Source of the DNA: Streptomyces sp. NBC_00390
GTDB lineage: Bacteria > Actinomycetota > Actinomycetes > Streptomycetales > Streptomycetaceae
Direction of reading: 5' to 3'
NCBI RefSeq assembly: GCF_036057275.1
Contig: NZ_CP107945.1
Location: 7,502,001-7,566,000 of the forward strand
DNA length: 64,000 nucleotides
The notes beneath the pieces are model-generated. The model worked only from the letters and a program-made list of their open reading frames with translations. It was not told the origin of the DNA and made no database searches. How positions within the stretch are numbered: the stretch's first letter is position 1; every line of letters starts with the position of its first letter. The translations under genes and the position numbers were made by a program. This document shows, piece by piece, positions 1 through 7,943 of this stretch.

Positions 1-463
1 GGGCGGACTCGCGGGTGCGGGCGCGCTTCTCGATCTTGTCCCGGATGAGATCCATCTGGATCTTGGAGTTGCGGTTGATGTTGTCGGTCATCCACGTGTC
101 GTCGACGGGGGCGTCCGGCTTCATCGCGAAGTCCTGCGTCCAGTGCATCAAGGTGCCTTCGGGCGTCTCGGAGTACTCCCAGCGGATGTCCATGTGCTGG
201 AAGGGTCCCGTCTCCACCCGGCGGGCACGCACCGTGCGCGCGCTGCGGTCGACGACCCGCTCCGAGACCCAGCTCCAGACGGTGCCGTTCTCGTCCGGAT
301 GCATGGTGAGGCGGAACAGCGTCCTGTCGTTCTCACGCTCGAGGACGTCGACGGACGCGTACTCGCTGAACAGCGAGGGCCAGTTCTCGATGTCGTTGGT
401 GACGTCCCAGACCAGATCGATGGGGGCGTCGATGACGACCTTGTTCTCGGTGTGCCCGGTCAC
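1..463 (-). CDS. whiE ORFVI: Polyketide aromatase/cyclase, spore-pigment type (3' end beyond window)
   Basis: Reads leftward from a GTG at 463 and is still open at base 1; 154 codons are visible of a family usually near 160, so only the last few residues are missing. It begins MTGHTENKVVIDAPIDLVWD and contains FSEYASVDVLE and a WSWVSERVVD segment, the pattern of the single-domain SRPBCC/START aromatase-cyclases (TcmN N-domain, WhiE ORFVI) that direct first-ring cyclisation of the nascent poly-beta-ketone. The start codon lies one base after the ACP stop, and a GGCAGGAG Shine-Dalgarno sits inside the ACP 3' end, so the two are translationally coupled. Fold and neighbours make the family secure; the exact cyclisation regiochemistry is inferred from the locus. 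Confidence 0.9.
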   Translation of the reverse strand, partial: MTGHTENKVVIDAPIDLVWDVTNDIENWPSLFSEYASVDVLERENDRTLFRLTMHPDENGTVWSWVSERVVDRSARTVRARRVETGPFQHMDIRWEYSETPEGTLMHWTQDFAMKPDAPVDDTWMTDNINRNSKIQMDLIRDKIEKRARTRESA

Positions 464-464
464 T

Positions 465-719
465 TCAGGCTCCTGCCATCAGGGAGTTGTTGACGAGGTC
501 GAGGAATTCGCGCGGGGTCTTGCAGCGGTCGGCGTCGGGCGGCAGCGCCCGGCCGTACTTGTTCTCCAGCTCCCCGACGATGCCCAGCAGACCGAGCGAG
601 TCGAGGCCGTAGGCGTCGAACGGCGTTTCCGGCCGGCCGCCCATCTCCTTGGGGTCGACCGTGATACCGGCGCTCTTCATCAGAACAGCCAGTTGGTCGA
701 TGGTCAGTTGCGCGGTCAT
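465..719 (-). CDS. whiE ORFV: Type II PKS acyl carrier protein
   Basis: 84-residue carrier protein holding the growing polyketide on a phosphopantetheine arm. The attachment site is clear: YGLDSLGLLG, with Ser41 in the DSL motif. Length is typical for aromatic PKS ACPs. The ATG follows AGAAGGAGAAC, a strong ribosome site, 16 bases after the chain length factor stop. The order KS-alpha, CLF, ACP, aromatase is the invariant minimal-PKS arrangement, here matching the spore-pigment cluster of S. coelicolor. Confidence 0.95.
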   Translation of the reverse strand: MTAQLTIDQLAVLMKSAGITVDPKEMGGRPETPFDAYGLDSLGLLGIVGELENKYGRALPPDADRCKTPREFLDLVNNSLMAGA

Positions 720-735
720 GAGGCAGTTCTCCTTC

Positions 736-1983
736 TCACGAGGGGGTGTCGGCGGCGTGCCGCAGCACGAGCGCCGCGTTCGATCCCATGAGTCCTCGGC
801 TCAGCACCAGGGCCGTACGCAGCTCGGCGGGGCGAGCCGCGCCGGTCACCATCGCAAGGTCGTGGCACACGTCGAAGACATGGGGGGTGGGCGGGATCAG
901 ACCGTTCTGCAGTGCGAGCACCGCTGCGGCCGAGTCGAGCACCGGCGCTCCGCAGTAGGCGCGGCCCGTGCCCGTCTTGGGTGCGGTCACGGGCACCCGC
1001 CGGCCGTGCGGGCCCAGGGCGTCGGCGATCGCCAGCGCCTCGGCCCGGTCGGCTTCCGGAGTGCCCAGCGCGTCCGCGAAGACCACATCGATCTCCTCGG
1101 GTGCGCAGCCGGCTTCGTCCAGCGCGCCGGTGATCGCCCGGGCAAGGCCCTCGCGAGACTCCTCCCACCGGGATGCCCCGCTGAACGTGGCCGCGTGGCC
1201 GGCCACGGTCGCCCGGATCGGCGCGCCCCGCTCACGGGCCGCCGACTCCGCCTCGACGACGAGCATTCCGCCGCCCTCTGCGGGCACGAAGCCGCAGGCG
1301 GTGGCGGTGAACGGGCGGTAGGCCCGCTCGGGTTCGTCGCTGGTGCTCAGTTCCCGGTAGCCGAGCTGGCAGACGAGCGAGTACGGCGCGAGCGGCGCCT
1401 CGGCCGAGCCGACGACGACCGCGTCGGTACCGCGTCCGATGGCCCTCGCGGCGTGCGCGATGGCGTCCAGGCCGCCGGCCTCGTCGCTGCACACGACACC
1501 GCACGGACCCTTGAACCCGCCGCGGATCGAGATCTGGCCGGTGCTCGCCGCGTAGAACCAGGCGATGGACTGGTACGGACCGACATAGCGCGACCCCTGC
1601 CCCCACAGCCGTTGCAGCTCTCGCTGGCCGAACTCGCCGCCGCCGGAACCGGCGGCGGTGACCACGCCCACGTCGTACGGAGAGTCGCCGTACTTGCCGG
1701 CGGCGATCCGTGCATCGGCGAGCGCCAGGTCGGCCGCGGCCATCGCGAAGTGGCTGAACCGGTCGGTCTGGACGAGGAAGCGCTGCTCGATGAGCGATTC
1801 GGGGTCGAAGCCCCGGACCTCTCCGGCGATCCGGAGCGGCAGATGCCCGCACCCCTCCCGCGTGATGTGGTCGAGAACGCTGATGCCTTCCCGGGTGGAC
1901 TTCCAGAAGGTCTCGACACCCACTCCGTTGGGGGCGACCACACCGATTCCGGTGATGACTGCACGCCGGTCCTTGGAACTCAT
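736..1983 (-). CDS. whiE ORFIV: Chain length factor (KS-beta)
   Basis: 415 residues from MSSKDRRAVITGIGVVAPNG; this ATG overlaps the KS-alpha stop (ATGA), whereas the upstream in-frame extension only re-reads KS-alpha DNA. It is a ketosynthase fold without a catalytic cysteine: the region equivalent to the KS nucleophile reads CGVVCSDEAGGLDA, so Glu168 occupies the position usually held by Gln in chain length factors. CLF pairs with KS-alpha and, with the shared tunnel, sets polyketide length and primes by decarboxylation. Neighbouring residues EAGGLDA are otherwise canonical. Confidence 0.94.
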   Translation of the reverse strand: MSSKDRRAVITGIGVVAPNGVGVETFWKSTREGISVLDHITREGCGHLPLRIAGEVRGFDPESLIEQRFLVQTDRFSHFAMAAADLALADARIAAGKYGDSPYDVGVVTAAGSGGGEFGQRELQRLWGQGSRYVGPYQSIAWFYAASTGQISIRGGFKGPCGVVCSDEAGGLDAIAHAARAIGRGTDAVVVGSAEAPLAPYSLVCQLGYRELSTSDEPERAYRPFTATACGFVPAEGGGMLVVEAESAARERGAPIRATVAGHAATFSGASRWEESREGLARAITGALDEAGCAPEEIDVVFADALGTPEADRAEALAIADALGPHGRRVPVTAPKTGTGRAYCGAPVLDSAAAVLALQNGLIPPTPHVFDVCHDLAMVTGAARPAELRTALVLSRGLMGSNAALVLRHAADTPS

Positions 1984-3248
1984 GCTCTCCTCCCACCTGG
2001 TCGGGTGAGCACGACCGCGGACTGGAAGCCGCCGAAGCCGCTGCCGACCGACAGCACGCTGCGCAGCTTGAGGGAGCGCGCGGTGCGCGGCACATAGTCG
2101 AGATCGCACTCGGGGTCGGGGGTCTCGTAGTTCGCCGTCGGCGGCACCACCTGGTGGGCGATGGCCAGCACGCAGGCGACGACCTCTATGGCTCCGATCG
2201 CGCCGAGCGAGTGGCCCACCATGGATTTGATGGAGCTCATCGGCACCTTGTAGGCGTGCGCGCCGAGCGATTCCTTGACCGCGGCCGTCTCGTGGCGGTC
2301 GTTCTGCTGGGTGCCCGAGCCATGCGCGTTGACGTAGTCGATGTCCGAGCCGTTGAGGCCGGCCTGGTCCAGCGCGTGGTCGATCGCGCGGGCCATCTCC
2401 AGGCCCTCCCGGGTGAGACCCGTCATGTGGTGGGCGTTGCCGAACGTGGCGTACCCGCCGATCTCGCAGTACACCGTGGCCCCGCGGGCCCGGGCGTGCT
2501 CGAGTTCCTCCAGGACCAGTACGGCTCCTCCCTCACCCATGACGAACCCGTCGCGGTTGGCGTCGAAGGGGCGGGAGGCATGGGCCGGGTCGTCGTTGTT
2601 CGGCGAGGTCGCCTTGATGGCGTCGAAGCAGGCCACCGTGATCGGTGAGATCGGGGAGTCCGACGCTCCGGCGATGCAGACGTCGACCCTGCCCTCCGCC
2701 ACGGCCTGGAAGGCGTAGCCGATCGCGTCGAGGCCGGAGGTGCAGCCCGTCGACACGGTCTGCACCGGGCCGCGGGCGCTGGTCTGCTCGGCCACCTCCG
2801 AGGCGAGGGCGCTGGGAGAGAAGGCCCGGTGGAGATGGGGTGCCGCCTCGCTGTGGTCGACGTCCCAGCGCCGGCCGGAGCTGCTGACCTTGACGTAGTC
2901 CTGCTCCAGACGGGTGGTGCCGCCGACCGCTGTGCCGAGCGAGACGCCTATGCGCCAGGGATCCTCCTTCTCCGGGTCGAGCCCGGCGTCCTGGAGGGCT
3001 TCCCGGGCCGCGACCATGGCGAACTGGACGTACCGGTCGGCGCGCTGGATCTGTTCCGGATCCAGGCCGTGGGCCACCGGGTCGAAGTCGCACTCGGCGG
3101 CTATGCGGGAGCGGAACCCGGTCGGGTCGAAGAGCGTGATGCCCCGCGTCGCGGTCCTGCCGCTGGACAGCAGGTCCCAGAACGCGGGTGTCCCCACGCC
3201 GCCCGGAGCCACGACACCGACTCCGGTCACTGCCACGCGTCGTGTCAT
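1980..3248 (-). CDS. whiE ORFIII: Beta-ketoacyl synthase, KS-alpha
   Basis: 422-residue condensing enzyme of the minimal PKS. Nucleophile Cys169 in VSTGCTSGLDA; catalytic histidines His309 (VNAHGSGTQQND) and His346 (SMVGHSLGA). Length is standard for the family. It is coupled to the cupin upstream by an ATGA overlap and to the CLF downstream by another, so the three should be made in fixed ratio. With the CLF and ACP it condenses malonyl units into the spore-pigment polyketide. Confidence 0.96.
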   Translation of the reverse strand: MTRRVAVTGVGVVAPGGVGTPAFWDLLSSGRTATRGITLFDPTGFRSRIAAECDFDPVAHGLDPEQIQRADRYVQFAMVAAREALQDAGLDPEKEDPWRIGVSLGTAVGGTTRLEQDYVKVSSSGRRWDVDHSEAAPHLHRAFSPSALASEVAEQTSARGPVQTVSTGCTSGLDAIGYAFQAVAEGRVDVCIAGASDSPISPITVACFDAIKATSPNNDDPAHASRPFDANRDGFVMGEGGAVLVLEELEHARARGATVYCEIGGYATFGNAHHMTGLTREGLEMARAIDHALDQAGLNGSDIDYVNAHGSGTQQNDRHETAAVKESLGAHAYKVPMSSIKSMVGHSLGAIGAIEVVACVLAIAHQVVPPTANYETPDPECDLDYVPRTARSLKLRSVLSVGSGFGGFQSAVVLTRPGGRRA

Positions 3249-3682
3249 GAAACGGACCCCGTTCGTTCCGGCGGCCGCTGGCCGGCACCTTCCTCGGCGG
3301 GCGTCTCCTCGGTGTCGACATGGCCGAGTTCCGGGCGCGGGGCCAGCGGCCCCAGGTGGAAGACCATCCGGGCTTCCGTGCTGCCCACATTGCGGAAACG
3401 GTGCCGTACGTACGCCGGGATCAGCAGCCCCTGATCCGGTCGGAGCGGATACGCCTCGCCGTCGAGATCGACTTCGAGCATTCCGCTGACGACGTACACG
3501 AACTCCTCGGAGTACGGGTGATAGTGCTCACCGATGCGGTCGCCGGGCTCCACGATCGCCAGGCCCATGAAGCCGCTCGTGGCACCCACCGTGGTGGGTG
3601 TGAGCATGGCGCGCAGGTCGCCGCCGCGCCTGCGATTGGGCTGGGTCTCGCTGAGATCGACGATGCGATGGGGTGTGGTCAT
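3245..3682 (-). CDS. whiE ORFII: Cupin-domain polyketide protein
   Basis: 145 residues, started at MTTPHRIVDLSE because GGAGGAAG lies 5 bases before this ATG; an in-frame GTG 15 bases upstream overlaps that ribosome site and is unlikely. A single cupin barrel is visible: GEHYHPYSEEFVYVVSGMLE (metal-ligand type motif with two His and a Glu) followed by LIPAYVRHRFRN. The SchB/CurC/WhiE ORFII cupins always accompany spore-pigment PKS genes; their chemical step is not settled, and candidate roles are cyclisation or oxidation of the polyketide. Confidence 0.88.
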   Translation of the reverse strand: MTTPHRIVDLSETQPNRRRGGDLRAMLTPTTVGATSGFMGLAIVEPGDRIGEHYHPYSEEFVYVVSGMLEVDLDGEAYPLRPDQGLLIPAYVRHRFRNVGSTEARMVFHLGPLAPRPELGHVDTEETPAEEGAGQRPPERTGSVS

Positions 3683-3759
3683 GACTGCTTCCTCCACGTG
3701 GCCGATTGGCGTGGGTGCCAGCGGTGCGGTAGCGACCGCTGGGGATCCGGGCGAGCGGG

Positions 3760-4881
3760 TCAGGCCCGGCGGTCGGTGATCAGACGCATGTCGGCGCTCG
3801 CGAGGAAGCGCGACATCCGTTCTTCGTCGGTGAGCGAGCTGTTGGTGCCCAGCGCGTCGTGGTCGATCAGACGTGCGAGCACCCCTGCCTTGCGGGGGCC
3901 CTGCGCGCCGAGTGCGATCATCGGTGCCGAGTCGAGGGAGCCGCGTGCATCGACCAGCCGCACGACGATGTCGTCGCGCTGGAAGATGGTGCTGCTGTCG
4001 ATGGGAGCCGAGGGATCGTCGGCGGCGGCCTCGTCCTGCTGCGCGAGCAGCCGTGCGAGTGCCATTCCGCAGCCGGGCTTGGCCGGGTAGTACAGCGCAT
4101 GCCGCTGGACGGTGGCGTGCTCGCCGCCGGCGGTCGCCAGATGGTGCACCGCGGGGAGCGCCGCCCGGGTGAAGAACACCCGTGCCGAGTTCGGGTCGTC
4201 GAGGTCCCGGTCCTGCTCCAGGTACGGGTTGATGGCCTCCTCCACCGCTCTGACCTCGGGCTGCTGGGCCACATGGCGGAGGGCGGCGAGCAGGTCTCCC
4301 TGCACCTCGATGGCCCGTACGACCCGGTTGCCGTGCATGAACAGCGAGGTGCGGCGCAGCCGTGTGCCGGAGTCGACCTGGGGCTCGGGCGAGGTGTAGC
4401 TCGCCAGGATGTCCGCGACGACCGGCTCACTTCCCGGCTTGACCGTGAAGGTGATGGCGTGGCGTACCACGCCGTCGCCGACCCGCGGTGCAGACTGGAG
4501 ACCGGTGCCGCTCCGAGCGGCCTCCGCTGTCGCCTGGAAGTTGCCTGTCTCCCGCAGGACGCTGAAGCGCAGCGACCGTGTGTCGCGCACACAGTCGTGC
4601 AGCGGCCGCACGGTTTCGACGTGCTCCTCGCTGTTCACCCAGGCGAGGAAGGGCGGCGCGCTCTCCCATTCGCTGGTGATCAGCCACTGGGAGGGGTTCT
4701 CGATCGACTGGCAGAGCTGGTCGCTGACATGGCCGGCTACCGATGCCACCTGATTGCGCATGTGTTCGTACGCCGTCAGGAAGCGTTGCTGGGCCCCGTC
4801 ATGGAGGTCCAGCAGCAGAACGACTCGCAGCCGCGAGCCGTCAAAGGCTGATTGAGACACACGCTCGGACAGCATTGTCAT
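3760..4881 (-). CDS. whiE ORFI: SchA/CurD-like polyketide protein
   Basis: 373 residues, first gene of the leftward pigment operon, with AAGGAGATG before its ATG. It looks like a duplicated ferredoxin-like fold of the antibiotic-biosynthesis-monooxygenase kind: an N-terminal unit around RVVLLLDLHDGAQQRFLTAY and WLITSEWESAPPFLAWVNS, then a second unit around HAITFTVKPGSEP and a third similar stretch near HALYYPAKPGCGMALARLL. This matches the SchA/CurD family found only in spore-pigment clusters. The reaction is unproven; oxidation or lactonisation of the pigment is plausible. Confidence 0.85.
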   Translation of the reverse strand: MTMLSERVSQSAFDGSRLRVVLLLDLHDGAQQRFLTAYEHMRNQVASVAGHVSDQLCQSIENPSQWLITSEWESAPPFLAWVNSEEHVETVRPLHDCVRDTRSLRFSVLRETGNFQATAEAARSGTGLQSAPRVGDGVVRHAITFTVKPGSEPVVADILASYTSPEPQVDSGTRLRRTSLFMHGNRVVRAIEVQGDLLAALRHVAQQPEVRAVEEAINPYLEQDRDLDDPNSARVFFTRAALPAVHHLATAGGEHATVQRHALYYPAKPGCGMALARLLAQQDEAAADDPSAPIDSSTIFQRDDIVVRLVDARGSLDSAPMIALGAQGPRKAGVLARLIDHDALGTNSSLTDEERMSRFLASADMRLITDRRA

Positions 4882-5138
4882 GTTCCACGCATCTCCTTGA
4901 CGCTGAGGCCGTCACATCCCGTGGCACGACGTCCCCTTTCGGGGACCGGGCGAGGATCCGGCGCGAATGGACGACCGGTCACCACCAGCAGGAGGTGCCG
5001 GTCCGGATTCGATCCTGTGCCGGTACCTCAGGTGGCGCGAGATGTGTGAACCAGGCGGGTGAAGGGGGCGATCGAAGCGCTGCTGCCAGGGCATGGAAAC
5101 TCCATCCCCCCTACCGGCGGCTGGAGCAGGAGCATCTG
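4882..5138. promoter_or_regulatory. Divergent promoter region of the spore-pigment locus
   Basis: 257 bases between the two divergent pigment transcripts. In S. coelicolor the equivalent gap carries whiEP1 (main operon) and whiEP2 (hydroxylase gene, sigma-F dependent), both switched on late in sporulation. I could not fix -10 or -35 hexamers with certainty here, so promoter placement is inference from layout. Ribosome sites are visible at both ends (AAGGAGATG leftward, GCAGGAGC rightward). Confidence 0.6.
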
Positions 5139-6785
5139 ATGGAAGAAAAGGTCGACGAACGCGTACCGGTCCTCATCGTGGGCGGTTCCCTGGTGGGGCT
5201 GTCCGCTTCCCTGTTCCTGGGCCGGCTCGGCGTCGAGCACATGCTGGTCGAGAAGCACGTGAGCACCTCGATGCACCCCCGTGGCCGAGGCAACAACGTG
5301 CGCACGATGGAACTGTTCCGGGGGGCCGGCGCCGAGCTGCTCATCCGTGAAGCCGCGTCCGTACTCGCGGACAACCATGGCATCCTCCAGACGTCGTCCC
5401 TCGTCACGGACGAGGGGGAGTGGCTGCTCAAGCAGGTCGAGTCGGGCGCGGCACTGGCGAAGTTCAGTCCTGCCGGGTGGTGCGTGTGCAGTCAGAACGA
5501 TCTGGAGCCCGTGCTCCTGGAGTGCGCGCTCAAGAACGGGGGAGACCTGCGGTACTCCACCGAGCTGCTGTCGTTCGAGCAGGACGCGCAGGGGGTCACC
5601 GGTGTGCTGCAGGAGCGGGAGACCGGCAGGCGCCGGACGGTGCGCGCGGACTATCTGATCGCGGCGGACGGGCCCCGCAGCCCCGTCCGGGAGCGCCTCG
5701 GCATCGGGCACACCGGGCCCGGCGACCTGTTCCACAACGTGAGCATCACCTTCCGCTCGCTCGGTCTGGCCGATGTCGTCGGAGACCGGCGCTTCATCGT
5801 GTGCTACCTGACCGATCCGGAGGCGGACGGCGCTCTGCTGCCCGTGGACAACGTGGAGAACTGGGTCTTCCACGCGCCCTGGCAGCCCGAACGCGGCGAG
5901 ACGCTCGAGGACTTCACCGACGAGCGCTGCATCGAGCACATCCGCAGGGCGACCGGCGTCGTCGGCCTCGATGTCGAGATCACCGGCAAGGCTCCCTGGC
6001 ATGCCGCCGAGCGAGTCGCGGAGCGGTACTGGGACGGCCGGGTCTTCCTTGCCGGGGACTCCGCCCATGAGATGTCCCCGACCGGCGCGTTCGGCTCCAA
6101 CACGGGCATCCAGGACGCGCACAACCTGGCATGGAAACTCGCCGCCGTCCTCGACGGCAGCGCCGGCCCCGGCCTGCTGGCCTCGTACGAGGAGGAACGC
6201 CGCCCGGTGGCGCAGGCCACGAGCTCGCGGGCCTCGGCCAGATCGAAGGAGCACAGCCACCCGGGTTACGCCCCGGCGCCCGGAGTCGGGGCCGGCAAGC
6301 AGGGCGGAATGCTCACGGTCGCCATGGGCTACACCTACCCGCGGGGCGCGGTGCTCGGGGCCGACCCCCAGCAGCCCGTCGTACCCGCACGGATGAATCT
6401 CTCCGGCGGGCCCGGTACCCGGGCCCCGCACCTGTGGCTGCACGAGCAGGGCTCGGTTCGCATGCGCTCCACGCTCGACCTGTACGAGCGGTCCTTCGTC
6501 CTGCTGACGGGTGACGGCAGCGCCGGCGCGGCATGGCACGAGGCGGCAGCGGCGGTGGCCGCCCGGCTGTCGGTCACTCTGGACGCCTATCGGATCGGGG
6601 ACGGGCGGGACGCCGATCTGGTCCCCGAGACCGGCGTCGACTGGGCCCGGCTCCACAGCACCACGTCCGACGGCGCCGTGCTGGTACGCCCGGACGGGTT
6701 CGTGGCCTGGCGGTCGGCCGGCGCGGTGGCCGACCCCGAGGCGGTGCTCATGGAGACCATGAGGACGCTGCTGTACCGGGCCTGA
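5139..6785 (+). CDS. whiE ORFVIII: FAD-dependent polyketide hydroxylase
   Basis: 548 residues from MEEKVDERVPVLIVGGSLVG, with GCAGGAGC 7 bases upstream of the ATG; the open frame continues upstream but without protein-like sequence. Aromatic-ring hydroxylase of the PHBH/PgaE type: dinucleotide fold VLIVGGSLVGLSASLFLGRL at the N terminus, YLIAADGPRSPVRERLG mid-protein, FAD-ribityl motif VFLAGDSAHEMSPTGAFGSN, and a C-terminal thioredoxin-like region (FVLLTGDGSAG). It is transcribed away from the rest of the cluster, as in S. coelicolor, where the homologue adds the final oxygen to the pigment and is expressed separately in spores. Confidence 0.93.
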   Translation: MEEKVDERVPVLIVGGSLVGLSASLFLGRLGVEHMLVEKHVSTSMHPRGRGNNVRTMELFRGAGAELLIREAASVLADNHGILQTSSLVTDEGEWLLKQVESGAALAKFSPAGWCVCSQNDLEPVLLECALKNGGDLRYSTELLSFEQDAQGVTGVLQERETGRRRTVRADYLIAADGPRSPVRERLGIGHTGPGDLFHNVSITFRSLGLADVVGDRRFIVCYLTDPEADGALLPVDNVENWVFHAPWQPERGETLEDFTDERCIEHIRRATGVVGLDVEITGKAPWHAAERVAERYWDGRVFLAGDSAHEMSPTGAFGSNTGIQDAHNLAWKLAAVLDGSAGPGLLASYEEERRPVAQATSSRASARSKEHSHPGYAPAPGVGAGKQGGMLTVAMGYTYPRGAVLGADPQQPVVPARMNLSGGPGTRAPHLWLHEQGSVRMRSTLDLYERSFVLLTGDGSAGAAWHEAAAAVAARLSVTLDAYRIGDGRDADLVPETGVDWARLHSTTSDGAVLVRPDGFVAWRSAGAVADPEAVLMETMRTLLYRA

Positions 6786-6798
6786 CGTCGCCCGGCAT

Positions 6799-6829
6799 CC
6801 GCCGGTGTCCCGCTACGGGGCACCGGCGG
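6799..6829 (+). terminator. Hairpin after the hydroxylase gene
   Basis: Arms CCGCCGGTGTCCC and GGGGCACCGGCGG, 13 pairs with one G-T wobble, 5-base loop. It sits 13 bases after the hydroxylase stop and between convergent genes, so it may serve both strands. No U-tract follows, as is common in streptomycetes. Confidence 0.75.
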
Positions 6830-6860
6830 ACCGCTGCACGGTCCCGGTGACAGGGCGAGG

Positions 6861-7706
6861 TCAGCCCCCGAGGCGGCGCAGCCGTTCGGCGTCACAGGTG
6901 CGCGGACAGGTGGCGCAGGCCTCAGCGGGCCGGATCGTGTAGTAGAGGCAGCAGCCGAGGCGCGTGCGGGTCGGGTACGTCTGCCCGTCACGACCCGTCA
7001 GCAGCCGGAAGCCGGCGCCTGAGGGGAACGGGGCGACGGGCCCCGGCAGCAGCCGGCCGGCCTCGTGCACGGCCCGGTCCTCCTCGCCGAGCATGCGGCC
7101 GAGGTACCAGACGCCGGACACCAGATCGTCGCCGGCCATGCCCCACAGCGCCCGCGGCCCGCGCCGTACCCGGGGCGCGAGGGCCTCCAGCAGCGGCCGC
7201 ACATGATCGGCGACCGCCGCGCGCAGTTCCGCGCGCAGGGCTTCCTCGTCGGGCACGACTCTCACCCCCGGCTGGGCGGCCGCGGGATCGCCGGGCAGGC
7301 AGGCGAAGCGGCCCGGAACGACCTCGTACGCATCACTCGTGCGGCTGTGCCGTACGTCGTGAGGGTGAATCCGAGGTACCCGCCGCTCCAGGTACCAGGG
7401 GCCGCTCATCAGCAGGCTCACGGACCACAGGTAGCCGTGCAGGGCACGTGAGGCGACGACGTCGGGCCGGGCGGTGTGGTCGTACCGGTCACGGATGCGG
7501 GCCGCCTCGGCGTCGAGGAAGGCGTCGAGCAGTTCGGCACGGCGTACCAGTTCGGCCCCGTCCGCCCAGCCCTGGCCGGCCGGTGTCCGGGGGGCCGCGA
7601 CGCTCAGGTTCAGTGCCGGGCACACGGTGGCGAGACGGCGGAAGGCCGAGCCGAGCAGAGCGGAGCAGCTCGCGGCAGGTTCGGCCGGCGCCGGGGCCAG
7701 GATCAC
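6861..7706 (-). CDS. FhuF-like (2Fe-2S) ferric siderophore reductase
   Basis: 281 residues, started at a GTG preceded by GAGGAG at 7 bases. The C terminus GCCLYYTIRPAEACATCPRTC gives the four-cysteine pattern CC...C..C typical of FhuF/siderophore-iron reductases, which bind an unusual 2Fe-2S centre and reduce ferric iron released from an imported siderophore. It also carries the family-typical N-terminal alpha-helical domain and GAGFRLLTGRDGQTYPTRTRLGC just before the cluster. It diverges from the siderophore synthesis genes, with two iron boxes in the shared upstream gap, so joint iron repression is expected. Confidence 0.82.
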   Translation of the reverse strand: MILAPAPAEPAASCSALLGSAFRRLATVCPALNLSVAAPRTPAGQGWADGAELVRRAELLDAFLDAEAARIRDRYDHTARPDVVASRALHGYLWSVSLLMSGPWYLERRVPRIHPHDVRHSRTSDAYEVVPGRFACLPGDPAAAQPGVRVVPDEEALRAELRAAVADHVRPLLEALAPRVRRGPRALWGMAGDDLVSGVWYLGRMLGEEDRAVHEAGRLLPGPVAPFPSGAGFRLLTGRDGQTYPTRTRLGCCLYYTIRPAEACATCPRTCDAERLRRLGG

Positions 7707-7762
7707 TGGGTAACTCCTCGAACGGCAGTGCACATCGAACGGCACGGCGAACCGACGTGCGA

Positions 7763-7781
7763 TTAGGGAAGGCTCACCTTA
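7763..7781. promoter_or_regulatory. Iron box 1 (IdeR/DmdR-type operator)
   Basis: TTAGGGAAGGCTCACCTTA, a 19-bp imperfect palindrome close to the TTAGGTTAGGCTAACCTAA consensus of actinobacterial IdeR/DmdR1 regulators. It lies 57 bases upstream of the reductase start, placed to repress that leftward promoter when Fe(II) is plentiful. Confidence 0.82.
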
Positions 7782-7837
7782 CCCACGGTGAAGGGTGGGG
7801 GTGTGAACCGGCGCCCCGTTTCCGGGAATTGGCGTGT

Positions 7838-7856
7838 TTAGGAATGCCTAACCTAA
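7838..7856. promoter_or_regulatory. Iron box 2 (IdeR/DmdR-type operator)
   Basis: TTAGGAATGCCTAACCTAA, a 19-bp match to the IdeR/DmdR1 consensus, 88 bases before the ATP-grasp gene. With box 1 it gives each divergent transcription unit its own operator. Confidence 0.88.
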
Positions 7857-7943
7857 GCTCTCGCCTCGTGATCCAGAACTGCCGGGGCGCCCGGCGCGGA
7901 CACCCGTCCCCTGTCGTCCGTGCGAGCGGAAGGTGATCCCTTC

